Source: Steroidobacteraceae bacterium (GTDB taxonomy: Bacteria > Pseudomonadota > Gammaproteobacteria > Steroidobacterales > Steroidobacteraceae). Taken from it: a stretch of 64,000 bases of DNA. Positions 9,136-18,762 of this stretch are shown one piece after another; position 1 is the stretch's first letter, and each line of letters starts with the position of its first letter. Both the position numbers and the translations under genes were made by a program. Where the stretch lies: NCBI GenBank assembly GCA_019634915.1, contig JAHCAN010000016.1, positions 1-64,000 of the forward strand. Reading direction: 5' to 3'. The notes beneath the pieces are model-generated. The model saw only the letters and a list, made by a program, of their open reading frames with translations. It made no database searches and was not told where the DNA came from.

Positions 9136-9166
9136 AGGGTAGGGCTGTATTGACACTGTGTCAATA
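9136..9166 (-). promoter_or_regulatory. Efflux operon promoter with 19-bp TetR-type operator
   Basis: Positions 9148-9166 form a perfect inverted repeat, TATTGACAC, one T, GTGTCAATA. On the minus strand a TTGACA (9164-9159) and TACCCT (9141-9136) are separated by 17 nt, so the palindrome covers the -35 and part of the spacer, the expected position for a TetR repressor. Start of transcription is predicted at or within a base of the tetR ATG at 9129, giving a leaderless mRNA. Confidence 0.72.
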
Positions 9167-9258
9167 ATTAGACGAATGATAATCTGGGCCGCCCGGGCTT
9201 CAGGGCGACCTGCTGGCGGGCAGTGCAGCATCCGCATGCGACCGTATCCCGGCCGCAA

Positions 9259-9287
9259 TTGCGAAGCATTCTCGTTAGCCTGATACT
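9259..9287 (+). promoter_or_regulatory. feo promoter with overlapping Fur-like box
   Basis: TTGCGA at 9259-9264 and GATACT at 9282-9287 are separated by 17 nt. The spacer contains 9261-9279, GCGAAGCATTCTCGTTAGC, which matches the 19-bp Fur consensus at about 12 of 19 positions including the central ATT and TC pairs. A repressor bound here would block the promoter, as expected for iron-replete repression of ferrous iron uptake. The feoA GTG begins 7 nt after the -10, so the message is probably leaderless. A similar box lies at 14414-14432. Confidence 0.6.
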
Positions 9288-9293
9288 GCGCCG

Positions 9294-9587
9294 GTGAGCA
9301 TCGATGCCTCCGCGCGGCCCGTTCCCCTGTCCACGCTTCGCCGTGGCGCGCGCGCGGTCGTGCACGCGGTGCTCGAGGATACGCCGACGATCGACGATGC
9401 GCTGCGCTCGACCGTGGGCCAGCGGCTGATCGAACTCGGCTTCGTGCACGGCGTCGAGATCGAAATCATCGAGGCGATGTGGCCGCACGACGATCCGCTC
9501 GCGGTGCGCGTGCGCGGCTCGACTTTCGCGCTGCGCCGTACTGAGGCGGCGGCCGTGATGGTCACGCCGCTCGCCGCCGCGGCCTGA
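9294..9587 (+). CDS. feoA: Ferrous iron transport accessory protein FeoA
   Basis: 97 residues starting at GTG (MSIDASARPVPLSTLRRGAR). The SH3-like FeoA fold is indicated by LRSTVGQRLIELGFVHGVEI in the middle and DPLAVRVRGSTFALRRTEA near the end. FeoA is a small cytoplasmic partner that binds FeoB. Only 3 nt separate it from feoB. No ribosome binding site precedes the GTG, and the predicted transcription start falls on it. It is the first gene of a probable Fur-controlled operon. Confidence 0.9.
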   Translation: MSIDASARPVPLSTLRRGARAVVHAVLEDTPTIDDALRSTVGQRLIELGFVHGVEIEIIEAMWPHDDPLAVRVRGSTFALRRTEAAAVMVTPLAAAA

Positions 9588-9590
9588 CCC

Positions 9591-11488
<1,898 letters not shown>

Positions 11489-11492
<4 letters not shown>

Positions 11493-11758
11493 ACGCCCTC
11501 GTCGCACTGATCGTCATTGCCGCGGCCTGCTCGGTCGTCTGGCGGCTCGCGCCGGTGCGGCTGCGCTATGACACGGTGCGGGCGCTGCACGACGCCCTGC
11601 CCGCGCAGGGGTATGCGGGCCGGCTCGCACGCGGCATCATGGCGCCTCTCGTGCGCCGCGCGGCGAAGGGTCTCGGGGGCGGCTGCGGCAGCTGCCCCGC
11701 CAATCCTCTCCGTGGCGACGCCGGACCGCGTCGCCACCATGCACGAACACCGCACTGA
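11489..11758 (+). CDS. Small Cys-containing membrane protein downstream of feoB
   Basis: 89 residues. One N-terminal membrane helix (ALVALIVIAAACSVVWRLA) is followed by a basic cytoplasmic tail with a GGGCGSCP motif at about residues 66-73. Many feo operons end in a short FeoB-associated, Cys-bearing protein; position, size and the CxxC suggest the same kind of accessory role here, but sequence similarity to FeoC itself is not evident. It is coupled to feoB by an ATGA overlap and overlaps dmeF by 20 nt in another frame, so its last residues are constrained by the dmeF coding start. Confidence 0.68.
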
Positions 11759-12761
11759 CCAGCTCCGCCACGAGCACGTCTGGCTCGGCGAGGACCACGA
11801 GCGCAACGAACGGCGCACCTGGTGGGTCGTTGCGCTGACCCTCGTGATGATGGTCGCCGAGATCGCCGGCGGCACCGTGTTCGGCTCGATGGCGCTGCTC
11901 GCCGACGGCTGGCACATGGCGACCCACGCCGGCGCGCTCGGCATTGCCGCACTCGCCTATGCCTACGCGCGCCGGCATGCGCGCAATGCGCGCTTCAGCT
12001 TCGGTACAGGCAAGGTCGGCGATCTCGCGGGATTCGCGAGCGCGCTGCTGCTCGCCGCGGTCGCGCTGCTGATCGCGGTCGAGTCGGGCCGGCGCCTGCT
12101 CGCGCCGGTGTCGATCGAGTTCGGCGAGGCGATCCTGGTCGCGACGCTCGGGCTCGCCGTCAATATCGTCAGTGCGGTGTTGCTCGGCGGCGGCGCGCAC
12201 CGGCACGACCACGACCACGACCATGACCATGACCACGATCATCATCATGCTCATGGCGATCACGGTCATGGCGACGATCGGGCATCCGGCCCGCGCCAGG
12301 CCCATCGCACGGTCGATCACAACCTGCGCGCCGCCTACCTGCACGTGCTCGCCGATGCGCTGACGTCGGTCGCCGCGATCGCCGCGCTGCTCGCCGGGCG
12401 TTACCTCGGCTGGGTGTGGCTCGACCCGGTGATCGGCATTGCGGGCGCGCTGGTGATCGTGCGCTGGGCGCTCGGCCTGATGCGCGACACCGGCGCGGTG
12501 TTGCTCGATGCGGCCGACGATCCTGCGCTCGCGCGCGCCGTGCGCGCGGCGATCGAGGTCGGCGACGAGCGGGTGAGCGACCTGCACCTGTGGCGCGTCG
12601 GCCCGGGGCGGCATGCGGCGATCGTGCAGCTGGTGGCCGCCGCGCCGCTCGAGCCGCAGGTCTACAAGGCGCGGCTCGCCCATCTGTCGCAGATCGTGCA
12701 TGTCTCGATCGAAGCCCATCGCTGCCCCGAGCATCCGCCGGGGCCGGGAGGATCCGCATGA
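11739..12761 (+). CDS. dmeF: Cation diffusion facilitator, DmeF-type Co/Ni (divalent metal) exporter
   Basis: 340 residues with six predicted membrane helices. The N terminus is His-rich (MHEHRTDQLRHEHVW) and followed by NERRTWWVVALTLVMMVAEI, the signature start of DmeF proteins. The metal site residues are visible in LLADGWHMATHA (D56, H59 region) and HVLADALTSVAA. A cytosolic loop at residues 154-178 is almost entirely His and Asp (HDHDHDHDHDHDHHH), a metal-binding buffer. CDF proteins export divalent cations by proton antiport. It overlaps the gene before it by 20 nt and the amidohydrolase after it by ATGA. Its presence in a Fur-type feo operon implies export of metals that accompany or compete with Fe(II). 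Confidence 0.9.
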   Translation: MHEHRTDQLRHEHVWLGEDHERNERRTWWVVALTLVMMVAEIAGGTVFGSMALLADGWHMATHAGALGIAALAYAYARRHARNARFSFGTGKVGDLAGFASALLLAAVALLIAVESGRRLLAPVSIEFGEAILVATLGLAVNIVSAVLLGGGAHRHDHDHDHDHDHDHHHAHGDHGHGDDRASGPRQAHRTVDHNLRAAYLHVLADALTSVAAIAALLAGRYLGWVWLDPVIGIAGALVIVRWALGLMRDTGAVLLDAADDPALARAVRAAIEVGDERVSDLHLWRVGPGRHAAIVQLVAAAPLEPQVYKARLAHLSQIVHVSIEAHRCPEHPPGPGGSA

Positions 12762-14409
12762 ATCTCGTCGCGCTCGCGTGCCTCGAAGCCGCCGTGTTCT
12801 TCAACGCCAACCTGCACACCGGAGCCGATACGCCGGCGCAGGCCGATGCGATCGTCGTCGAGGGCGAGCGCATCACGTTCATCGGGCCGACGGCCGAGGC
12901 GCGCCGCCGCGCGGGCGATGCGGCGCGGCAGATCGACCTGCGCGGCGCCACCGTCGTGCCGGGCTTCACCGATGCACATGCGCATCTGTCGGGCATCGGC
13001 CTGCGCGAGCTGCAGTTCGATCTCGAAGGCACGGCGAGCCTCGCCGAGCTGCAGCAGCGCCTCGCGACACGCGCGGCGGCGACGCCGGCCGCCTGGATCA
13101 CCGGTCGCGGCTGGATCGAGTCGCGCTGGCAGCCGGCCGAGTTTCCGACGCGCGCGGCGCTCGATGCGATCGTCGCCGATCGCCCGGTGCTGCTCGAGCG
13201 CGCCGACGGCCACGCGGCCGTCGCGAACTCGCGCGCGCTCGCGCTTGCCGGCATCGACGCGACGACGCCCGATCCGCCCGGCGGGCAGATCCTGCGCGAT
13301 GCGCGCGGCGAGCCGACCGGCATGCTGATCGACGGTGCGGTCGCGCTGGTCGGGCGCCTCGTGCCGCCGCCGGACGAAGCGGAGCTGCTGCGCGCGCTCG
13401 AACTCGGCGCCGCGCGCAGCACGCGGCTCGGCTGGACTTCAAATTGCAGATCGCCGGCAACAGCCGCGCCGAGGTCGGGCTGCTGTGCCGGCTGCGACGC
13501 GAGGGCCGGCTCAGCCTGCGCATCTACGACGCGATCGGCGGGCCGGGCGCCGATGCCGATGCGCTGCTCGCCGGCGACATCGCCCGCGAGCCCTGTGACG
13601 GCGTGACGGTCGGCGGCATCAAGCTCTACATGGACGGCGCGCTCGGTTCGCGCGGTGCCGCGCTGCTCGCGCCGTACAGCGATGCGCCGGACAGCCGCGG
13701 CCTGCTGCTCGGCGATGCGCAGCAGCTGCTGCCGCTGCTGCTCACGGCGCTGCGCCAGGGCGTGCAGATCGAAACGCATGCGATCGGCGATCGCGGCAAT
13801 CGCCTCACGCTCGATCTGTATGAACGCGCCTTTGCCGCGGTGCCGCCGCAGGAGCGCCGGCGTGCCGCGCCGCGCTGGCGCATCGAGCATGCGCAGGTAC
13901 TCGACGCGGCCGACCTGCCTCGCTTCGCGCAGCTCGACGTGATCGCCTCGATGCAGCCCTCGCATGCGATCAGCGACCTGTACTTCGCGCCGGCGCGTCT
14001 CGGCCCGCAGCGCCTCGCCGGCGCCTACGCGTGGCGCAGCCTGCTCGATTCGGGCGCGGTGGTCGCGGCGGGCACCGACGCGCCGGTCGAGCGCGGCGAC
14101 CCGATCCAGGAGTTCTATGCCGCGACGGTGCGCCGCTCGCTCGACGGTTTCGCCGGCGAAGGCTGGCATCGTGAACAACGCGTCTCGCGTGCCGAGGCGC
14201 TCGCGATGCTGACGCGCGCGCCGGCGTACGCGGCGTTCCAGGAGCACGAGCGCGGCACGCTCGAAGTGGGCAAGCTCGCCGATTTCACGGTGCTGTCGCA
14301 GGATCTGCTGGCCGTGCCCGACGACGAAATCCTCGCGACGCGCGTGCGCATGACGGTGATCGGTGGCGGGATCGTGTTTCGTGATGACGATGATGCAGTA
14401 CGACCTTAG
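12758..14409 (+). pseudogene. YtcJ-like amidohydrolase with an internal frameshift
   Basis: The first part (12758 to about 13440) encodes the start of a metal-dependent amidohydrolase: EAAVFFNANLHTGADTPAQA, TVVPGFTDAHAHLSGIG with the HxH ligands, and the ADGHAAVANSRAL segment of the YtcJ branch. The rest (about 13450 to 14409) is in the next frame and continues as AGNSRAEVGLLCRLRREGRL through IETHAIGDRGNR and VAAGTDAPVERGDP to the C terminus. The frames change inside an unusually AT-rich 14-nt stretch, TCAAATTGCAGATC (13439-13452), where family members read a short motif ending in AG; the length is not a multiple of three. Either a real inactivating indel or an assembly error. Start overlaps dmeF as ATGA. 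Confidence 0.82.
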
Positions 14410-14413
14410 AAAC

Positions 14414-14432
14414 GGGAAGCGTTCTCATTCTC
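14414..14432 (+). promoter_or_regulatory. Fur-like box upstream of the HiPIP gene
   Basis: The 19-mer GGGAAGCGTTCTCATTCTC matches the Fur consensus at about 12 of 19 positions and resembles the feo box at 9261-9279. It lies 72 nt upstream of the HiPIP ATG. A TAACAT at 14455-14460 could be the -10 but no good -35 is seen. Confidence 0.45.
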
Positions 14433-14504
14433 GTCGATGGTGGTTCTTCCGCAGTAACATCTGCGCCGGCTGTGTTCCACAACGATCCGGAGAACCCCCC
14501 CAAG

Positions 14505-14846
14505 ATGACCATTCCCGAACGACTGACCCGCCGCCAGCTGCTGGGTGCCACTGTCACCGCTGCCGCCGGGCTCGCGGGCGCATCGGCGCTCGCGCAGACG
14601 CCCGCCGGCTTCACGAAACTCGACGAAAAGGATCCGCAGGCCGTCGCGCTGCACTACGTGCACGATGCGAAGCTCGTCGACCCGAAGAAGAATCCGACCT
14701 ACAAGCCGGGGCATCATTGCGCGAACTGCCTGCAGATCACCGGCAAGGCGGGCGATGCATGGCGCCCGTGCAATATCTTCCCGAAGAAGCTGGTCGCCGC
14801 CGACGGCTGGTGCAGCGTCTGGGTGCAGAAGCCCGGCACCACCTGA
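14505..14846 (+). CDS. High-potential iron-sulfur protein (HiPIP), Tat-exported
   Basis: 113 residues. The twin-arginine signal is LTRRQLLGATVTAAAGLAGA with cleavage likely after ASALA. The mature domain holds four cysteines, C72, C75, C89 and C103 (CANC, RPCN, GWCSVWV), the HiPIP pattern for one [4Fe-4S] cluster. HiPIPs are periplasmic one-electron carriers, often linking the bc1 complex to oxidases or photosynthetic/nitrite-reducing systems. The ATG at 14505 has a GGAG 12 nt upstream; an in-frame ATG at 14472 would precede the Tat motif by 11 extra residues. The stop overlaps the CTG that may begin the next gene. Confidence 0.94.
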   Translation: MTIPERLTRRQLLGATVTAAAGLAGASALAQTPAGFTKLDEKDPQAVALHYVHDAKLVDPKKNPTYKPGHHCANCLQITGKAGDAWRPCNIFPKKLVAADGWCSVWVQKPGTT

Positions 14847-15721
14847 GGGCGGGCGCGGCCCTCGTGGTCGCGCTGTCGTGGCTGTCCGGAGCACTGACCA
14901 GCGCCGGCGCCGCGACGTTCACGGACGACACCGGCACCGCGATCACGCTCGCGCGGCCTGCCGCGCGCATCGTCGCGCTGGCCCCCGGCGCCACCGCGCT
15001 GCTGTTCGCAGCCGGTGCGGGGGAGCGCGTGATCGCGACGATCGAGCATGCAGACGAGCCCGCCGGGGCGCGGCAGCTGCCGCGCCTCGGCGATCTGCAG
15101 GCGATCGATCTCGAGCGGCTGGTCGCGTTGCGCCCCGACGTGGTCGTCGTCACCGATGCGATCACTTCGCCGTTGATGACGTCGCGCGTGCGCGCGCTCG
15201 GCATGCCGGTCTACACGACCCGTTACACGCGCCTCGATCAGATTCCGCCGAGCCTCGCGCGGCTTGGCCGCCTCGCCGGCACGCCCGACATCGCGGATGC
15301 CGCCGCGGCGCGGCTCGGCGACGAGCTCGCGGCGCTGCGGGCGCAGTATGCGAAGCGCCGCCCGATCGACGTGCTGTACCAGGTATGGAATCGCCCGATC
15401 TACTCGATCGGCGGCACGCACATCGTGACCGATGCGCTGACGCTCTGCGGGGCACGCAATGCGTTCGCCGGGCAGCGCATCGCCGCGCCGTCGCTCGGCA
15501 TCGAGGCGGTGATCGCGCGCAATCCCGACGTGATCGTCGTGTCCGCGCCGCGCGACATCGCGGTGCAATGGGCCGCCGAATGGCGCGCCTACCCGCGTCT
15601 CGCGGCGACCTCGAATGATCGCGTCTACGTGTTCGACGACCAGCGTCTCGACCGCATGGGGCCATCGGCGATCGACGCCGCGGCGGCGCTGTGCCGGCTG
15701 CTCGACGCGGCACGACAGTAG
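14843..15721 (+). CDS. Periplasmic binding protein of the BtuF/FepB (helical-backbone metal receptor) family
   Basis: The mature part begins ATFTDDTGTAITLARPAARI and contains the typical VALAPGATALLFAAGAGERVI, LDLQAIDLERLVALRPDVVV-like and GIEAVIARNPDVIVVS segments of cobalamin, haem or siderophore binding proteins. The start is uncertain. A CTG at 14843, forming CTGA with the HiPIP stop, would give a standard signal peptide (MRAGAALVVALSWLSGALTS then AGA). The nearest conventional start is GTG at 14864, which gives a short uncharged leader. No permease or ATPase genes are adjacent, so the ligand and transporter are unknown. The Fur-like box ahead of the HiPIP gene suggests iron-related control of both. 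Confidence 0.8.
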   Translation: MRAGAALVVALSWLSGALTSAGAATFTDDTGTAITLARPAARIVALAPGATALLFAAGAGERVIATIEHADEPAGARQLPRLGDLQAIDLERLVALRPDVVVVTDAITSPLMTSRVRALGMPVYTTRYTRLDQIPPSLARLGRLAGTPDIADAAAARLGDELAALRAQYAKRRPIDVLYQVWNRPIYSIGGTHIVTDALTLCGARNAFAGQRIAAPSLGIEAVIARNPDVIVVSAPRDIAVQWAAEWRAYPRLAATSNDRVYVFDDQRLDRMGPSAIDAAAALCRLLDAARQ

Positions 15722-15735
15722 AAGGAGAGCGAGAC

Positions 15736-16185
15736 ATGCCGAATACCGTGCACCTGCATCGCGTCCTCTGCGCACCGCCCGAGCGGGTCTACCGCGCATT
15801 CCTCGATGCCGACGCGCTGGCCAAATGGCTGCCGCCGAACGGCTTCACCTGCAAGGTCCACGCGCTCGATGCCCGCGTCGGCGGCTCGTACCGGATGAGC
15901 TTCACGAACTTCACGACGGGCGCGAGCCATTCCTTCGGCGGCGAGTACCTCGAGCTCGTGCCGCATGCGCGGATCCGCCACAGCGACAGGTTCGACGACC
16001 CGGGCCTGCCGGGGACGATGACGGTGACCATCACGCTGAAGGCCGTGTCCTGCGGCACCGAGCTGGCGATCGAGCAGGCGGGGATTCCCGATGCGATTCC
16101 GCCCGAGGGTTGCTACCTCGGCTGGCAGCAATCGCTCGTGCTGCTCGCGAAGCTGGTCGAAGCGGAGATTCCGGACGGCGCGTGA
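15736..16185 (+). CDS. SRPBCC (AHSA1/START-fold) family protein
   Basis: 149 residues starting MPNTVHLHRVLCAPPERVYR after a good AAGGAG. The family pattern includes FLDADALAKWLPPNGF, VGGSYRMSFTN and a C-terminal helix GWQQSLVLLAKLVEAEI. This fold forms a hydrophobic ligand-binding cavity; members called AHSA1-like or polyketide cyclase-like are often of unknown activity. The gene follows the binding protein gene by 14 nt on the same strand. No specific function can be assigned. Confidence 0.85.
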   Translation: MPNTVHLHRVLCAPPERVYRAFLDADALAKWLPPNGFTCKVHALDARVGGSYRMSFTNFTTGASHSFGGEYLELVPHARIRHSDRFDDPGLPGTMTVTITLKAVSCGTELAIEQAGIPDAIPPEGCYLGWQQSLVLLAKLVEAEIPDGA

Positions 16186-16201
16186 CGGGGTCGTCCGCCG
16201 C

Positions 16202-18340
16202 TCAGCCCCGCTCGGTCGCCCGATTGGCCGCGAGTCTCGCGACGTCGGGAAACTCCGCATAGCAGCGGCAACGCCGCGTCGCCTTGTCGAGCGCGGCCCT
16301 CGCCCTCGCGGCATCGCCTTTCAGCAGCCAGGCCTGGGACACGCGCACGAGCGAGCCGCTTTCGACTTCGGCGTCGAGCGCCTCGTCGAGATCCTGCTCG
16401 AGCGAGGCGATGGCCGCTTGCGGCGCGTTGCGGGGATCGAGGTCGAGCAGCGTCAGGTAGTAATAGGCGCGCGCGGCCTTGTCGGCGACGCTGCCGGTGC
16501 CGGTCAGGAAATCGCGCTCGACGATCTCGAGCGCGCGCACGTAGGAGGTCACCGCCTGTTCACGCCGGCCGGCCTGGCGATAGGAGTCGCCGAGCGCGCC
16601 CCACATCTGGTGGATCTCCGCGCCACCGGCCGCGCGGGCCATGTCGAGCGCGGCCTGGCGCAGGCGCGCCGATTCGCCGAAATCGCGCAGGTAGTAGTAG
16701 ATCATGCCGAGAAACTCGGTACCGGCGTAGGAGCCCGGCGCCAGTTCGCGCGCCTTCAGGTACAGGTCGCGCGCCGGCCCGAAGTCGCCGCGGCAGAAAT
16801 ACATCGTGCCGAGATTGGTCGTGACGTACTCGTTCTGCGGATCGCGCTCATGCGCGGCTTCGAGCGCCGCGATCGCGGCATCGGCCGTGCCGGCGCCCGC
16901 TTCGAAGATGCCGATCCACATCCACGGCTTCCAGAACTGCGGCGCGACCGCGGCGGCTTCCCGCGCGTAGGCGATGGCTTCGGCGCCGCTCGCGGCTGCG
17001 CCGGTGCGCAGGAACACGTTGTAGCGGGCCTTGGCGAGCGCCAGCAGCGTTTCGACGTCGTGCGGGTCGGTCCCGTTCAGCTTCGCGAGCGCCCGGCTCG
17101 CTTCGTCGGCGCGGCCCGAGCGATCGAGGAAATAGGCGTGGGCGCGGATGACTTCGCTGGCGCCGGGCGCGAGCTGCACGGCGCGCACGCAGGCCTTCTC
17201 GGCGTCCGCGAGCTGGCGCTCCTCGTTGATCCACACGGCGTCGAGCGAGACCTCGCAGAGCCCCGCGTGCGCCGCCGCGTAGTTCGCGTCGTGGCGCACG
17301 GCGGTCTCGAAGCGGTTGGCGGCGCGGCGCAGGTTGATTTCGCTCGGCGCCAGGTCGAGCTGCAGCCGCCCCTGCAGGTATTCGTCCTGGACGGGTGCGA
17401 GCGGGAAATGCGGCGGGTTGCGCGATTCGCCCGCCGGCAACCCGAAGAGGCGGTGCACGGCCGCCGTCACGTGGTCTGCGGCCTGCGGCAGCCGGTCTGC
17501 GCGCTTCGAGGCCGGAAACGACTCGCCCCAGATCTGCTGGCGGCGACCGCGCGCCTCCACGTAGGCGTAGGCACGCACGGCCAGCAGCTGGCCGACCTGC
17601 ACGATCTCGCCATCGATCACCGCGTCGACGCGGAAGCGTTGCGCGAGCTCGCCGCGATCTTCGCCCGCTGCGATCACGGGCAGCGCCGCGGAGGGCACGC
17701 CGAGCGTCTTCTCCAGCCGCCCGTGCAGCAACACGGCGAGCTCGCCCTCGGCATCGCCCTTGAACTGCGTGATCGCGACCTTGAAGCGGCCGAATTTCGG
17801 CTGCAACGGGCTGGCCTCGTCCTGCTCGCGCGCGCTGGCGGGTGCCTCGGTCGTCGCGCGCGTCCACAGCCAGCCCCCGAGCAGCAGGCCCGTGACCGAA
17901 GCCGCGACCGCCGCGGCGATCCAGCCGCGATGCCGGTGGCGTCCCGGCAGCTCGGTCGTCGCAGGCAGCCCGTCCGGCGCAACCTCGGCGGGTGCATCGG
18001 CGGCCAGTACAGCGGTGACCGGCGCAGCGGTGGCCGCGGCTGGCTCGGCGGTTGTCGGCGGCTCGACCGTCGCCGTCGGCTCGTCGGTCGTCAGATAGAG
18101 GCGGTAGGCATCAGTCTGCAGCGCGCGGGCGATGCGCTCGAGCGTGATCGGGTCGACCGGCTGCTCGCGGAACACGCGGTTGACGACGTCCTTCGGCGGG
18201 ACGTCGAGCCCCTCGAGGTCGGCAATGCGCTCGGCGAGCGCCGCCTGGGTCTTCAGGCCCGCCTCGGTCAATGCGCGCGTGAGCTTGACCCTCGAGGCCC
18301 TGACGCCGCGGCGGCGGCTGCGCGATTCGGGCTCGGTCAT
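16202..18340 (-). CDS. Helix-turn-helix / transmembrane / TPR protein (putative membrane-bound regulator)
   Basis: 712 residues in three parts. Residues about 18-82 form an XRE-like helix-turn-helix region (KTQAALAERIADLEGLDVPP and PVDPITLERIARALQTDAY). A Pro/Ala/Thr linker (84-135) leads to one membrane helix (139-160). The distal part has an alpha/beta domain (about 168-320) and then tetratricopeptide repeats to the end. The order cytoplasmic DNA-binding domain, membrane helix, large outer domain is the CadC/ToxR plan built from different modules. I infer a one-component membrane-bound regulator. It is divergent from the lipoprotein operon at 18453-22922, and phased repeats lie between them. 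Confidence 0.78.
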   Translation of the reverse strand: MTEPESRSRRRGVRASRVKLTRALTEAGLKTQAALAERIADLEGLDVPPKDVVNRVFREQPVDPITLERIARALQTDAYRLYLTTDEPTATVEPPTTAEPAAATAAPVTAVLAADAPAEVAPDGLPATTELPGRHRHRGWIAAAVAASVTGLLLGGWLWTRATTEAPASAREQDEASPLQPKFGRFKVAITQFKGDAEGELAVLLHGRLEKTLGVPSAALPVIAAGEDRGELAQRFRVDAVIDGEIVQVGQLLAVRAYAYVEARGRRQQIWGESFPASKRADRLPQAADHVTAAVHRLFGLPAGESRNPPHFPLAPVQDEYLQGRLQLDLAPSEINLRRAANRFETAVRHDANYAAAHAGLCEVSLDAVWINEERQLADAEKACVRAVQLAPGASEVIRAHAYFLDRSGRADEASRALAKLNGTDPHDVETLLALAKARYNVFLRTGAAASGAEAIAYAREAAAVAPQFWKPWMWIGIFEAGAGTADAAIAALEAAHERDPQNEYVTTNLGTMYFCRGDFGPARDLYLKARELAPGSYAGTEFLGMIYYYLRDFGESARLRQAALDMARAAGGAEIHQMWGALGDSYRQAGRREQAVTSYVRALEIVERDFLTGTGSVADKAARAYYYLTLLDLDPRNAPQAAIASLEQDLDEALDAEVESGSLVRVSQAWLLKGDAARARAALDKATRRCRCYAEFPDVARLAANRATERG

Positions 18341-18376
18341 GTAGAAGAGGCAACACTGGGCATGGGCTGCGAATCA

Positions 18377-18406
18377 TAACTACCGCTAACCGCCCTTAAC
18401 TACCCC
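18377..18406. repeat. Three 10-bp-phased direct repeats, putative operator
   Basis: TAACTACCGC (18377-18386), TAACCGCCCT (18387-18396) and TAACTACCCC (18397-18406) repeat with an exact 10-bp period, placing each TAAC on the same helix face. They sit between the divergent HTH/TPR gene and the lipoprotein operon, next to a minus-strand TATGAT (18378-18373). They look like binding sites for a regulator that stacks head-to-tail on one DNA face. Confidence 0.62.
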
Positions 18407-18452
18407 GTACTGTCGATGCGCGTGAGGCGGTGGACCCGCAGGCTTGCGGCCC

Positions 18453-18761
18453 ATGATCACCCGGCCTCGCCGAATCCCGCTCGCTGCCGCCACGCTCGCC
18501 TGCCTGTGCGCCTGCGGCCCGCGAGTGGCCGGCGTCTATGTCGATGCGAGCGGCGCCACCGAGTACGAGTTCAGGCCTGGCGGGGAGGTCTACATCTCCG
18601 TCCTCGGCACCACCGTGACCGCGCAATACGAAGTGAACGCGGAGCGGGTCCTGGTGAGCAGTCCCCAGGGCGCGATCGTGCTGATCCGCAAGCACGGCCG
18701 GCTCGAGGGGCCAATGGGCCTCGAGCTCAGACCCAAAGACGACACGAAGGAGTCCCGCTGA
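18453..18761 (+). CDS. Small lipoprotein, first gene of an uncharacterised envelope operon
   Basis: 102 residues from the ATG at 18453; an in-frame TTG at 18444 is an alternative. The leader MITRPRRIPLAAATLACLCAC has lipobox-like sequences ending at Cys17, Cys19 or Cys21. The mature part is a small beta-rich domain (GVYVDASGATEYEFRPGGEV, YISVLGTTVTAQYEVNAERV) that resembles generic lipoproteins with a sensor-like sheet. I do not recognise a family. Its last codons carry the AAGGAG ribosome binding site of the next gene, which starts 1 nt after its stop. Confidence 0.72.
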   Translation: MITRPRRIPLAAATLACLCACGPRVAGVYVDASGATEYEFRPGGEVYISVLGTTVTAQYEVNAERVLVSSPQGAIVLIRKHGRLEGPMGLELRPKDDTKESR

Positions 18762-18762
18762 C

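Noticed and set aside
9150..9183. Plus-strand promoter from TTGACA (9150-9155) to GATAAT (9178-9183)
   Set aside because: The spacing is 22 nt, too long; the closer feo promoter with 17-nt spacing fits better.
12205..12270. Short tandem repeat of GACCAC/GACCAT units that looked like a repeat array
   Set aside because: It encodes the His-Asp loop of DmeF; codon-phased, with no spacers, so neither CRISPR nor a separate repeat element.
13430..13460. Programmed frameshift in the amidohydrolase
   Set aside because: No slippery heptamer, stimulatory pseudoknot or internal Shine-Dalgarno; an indel or assembly error is simpler.
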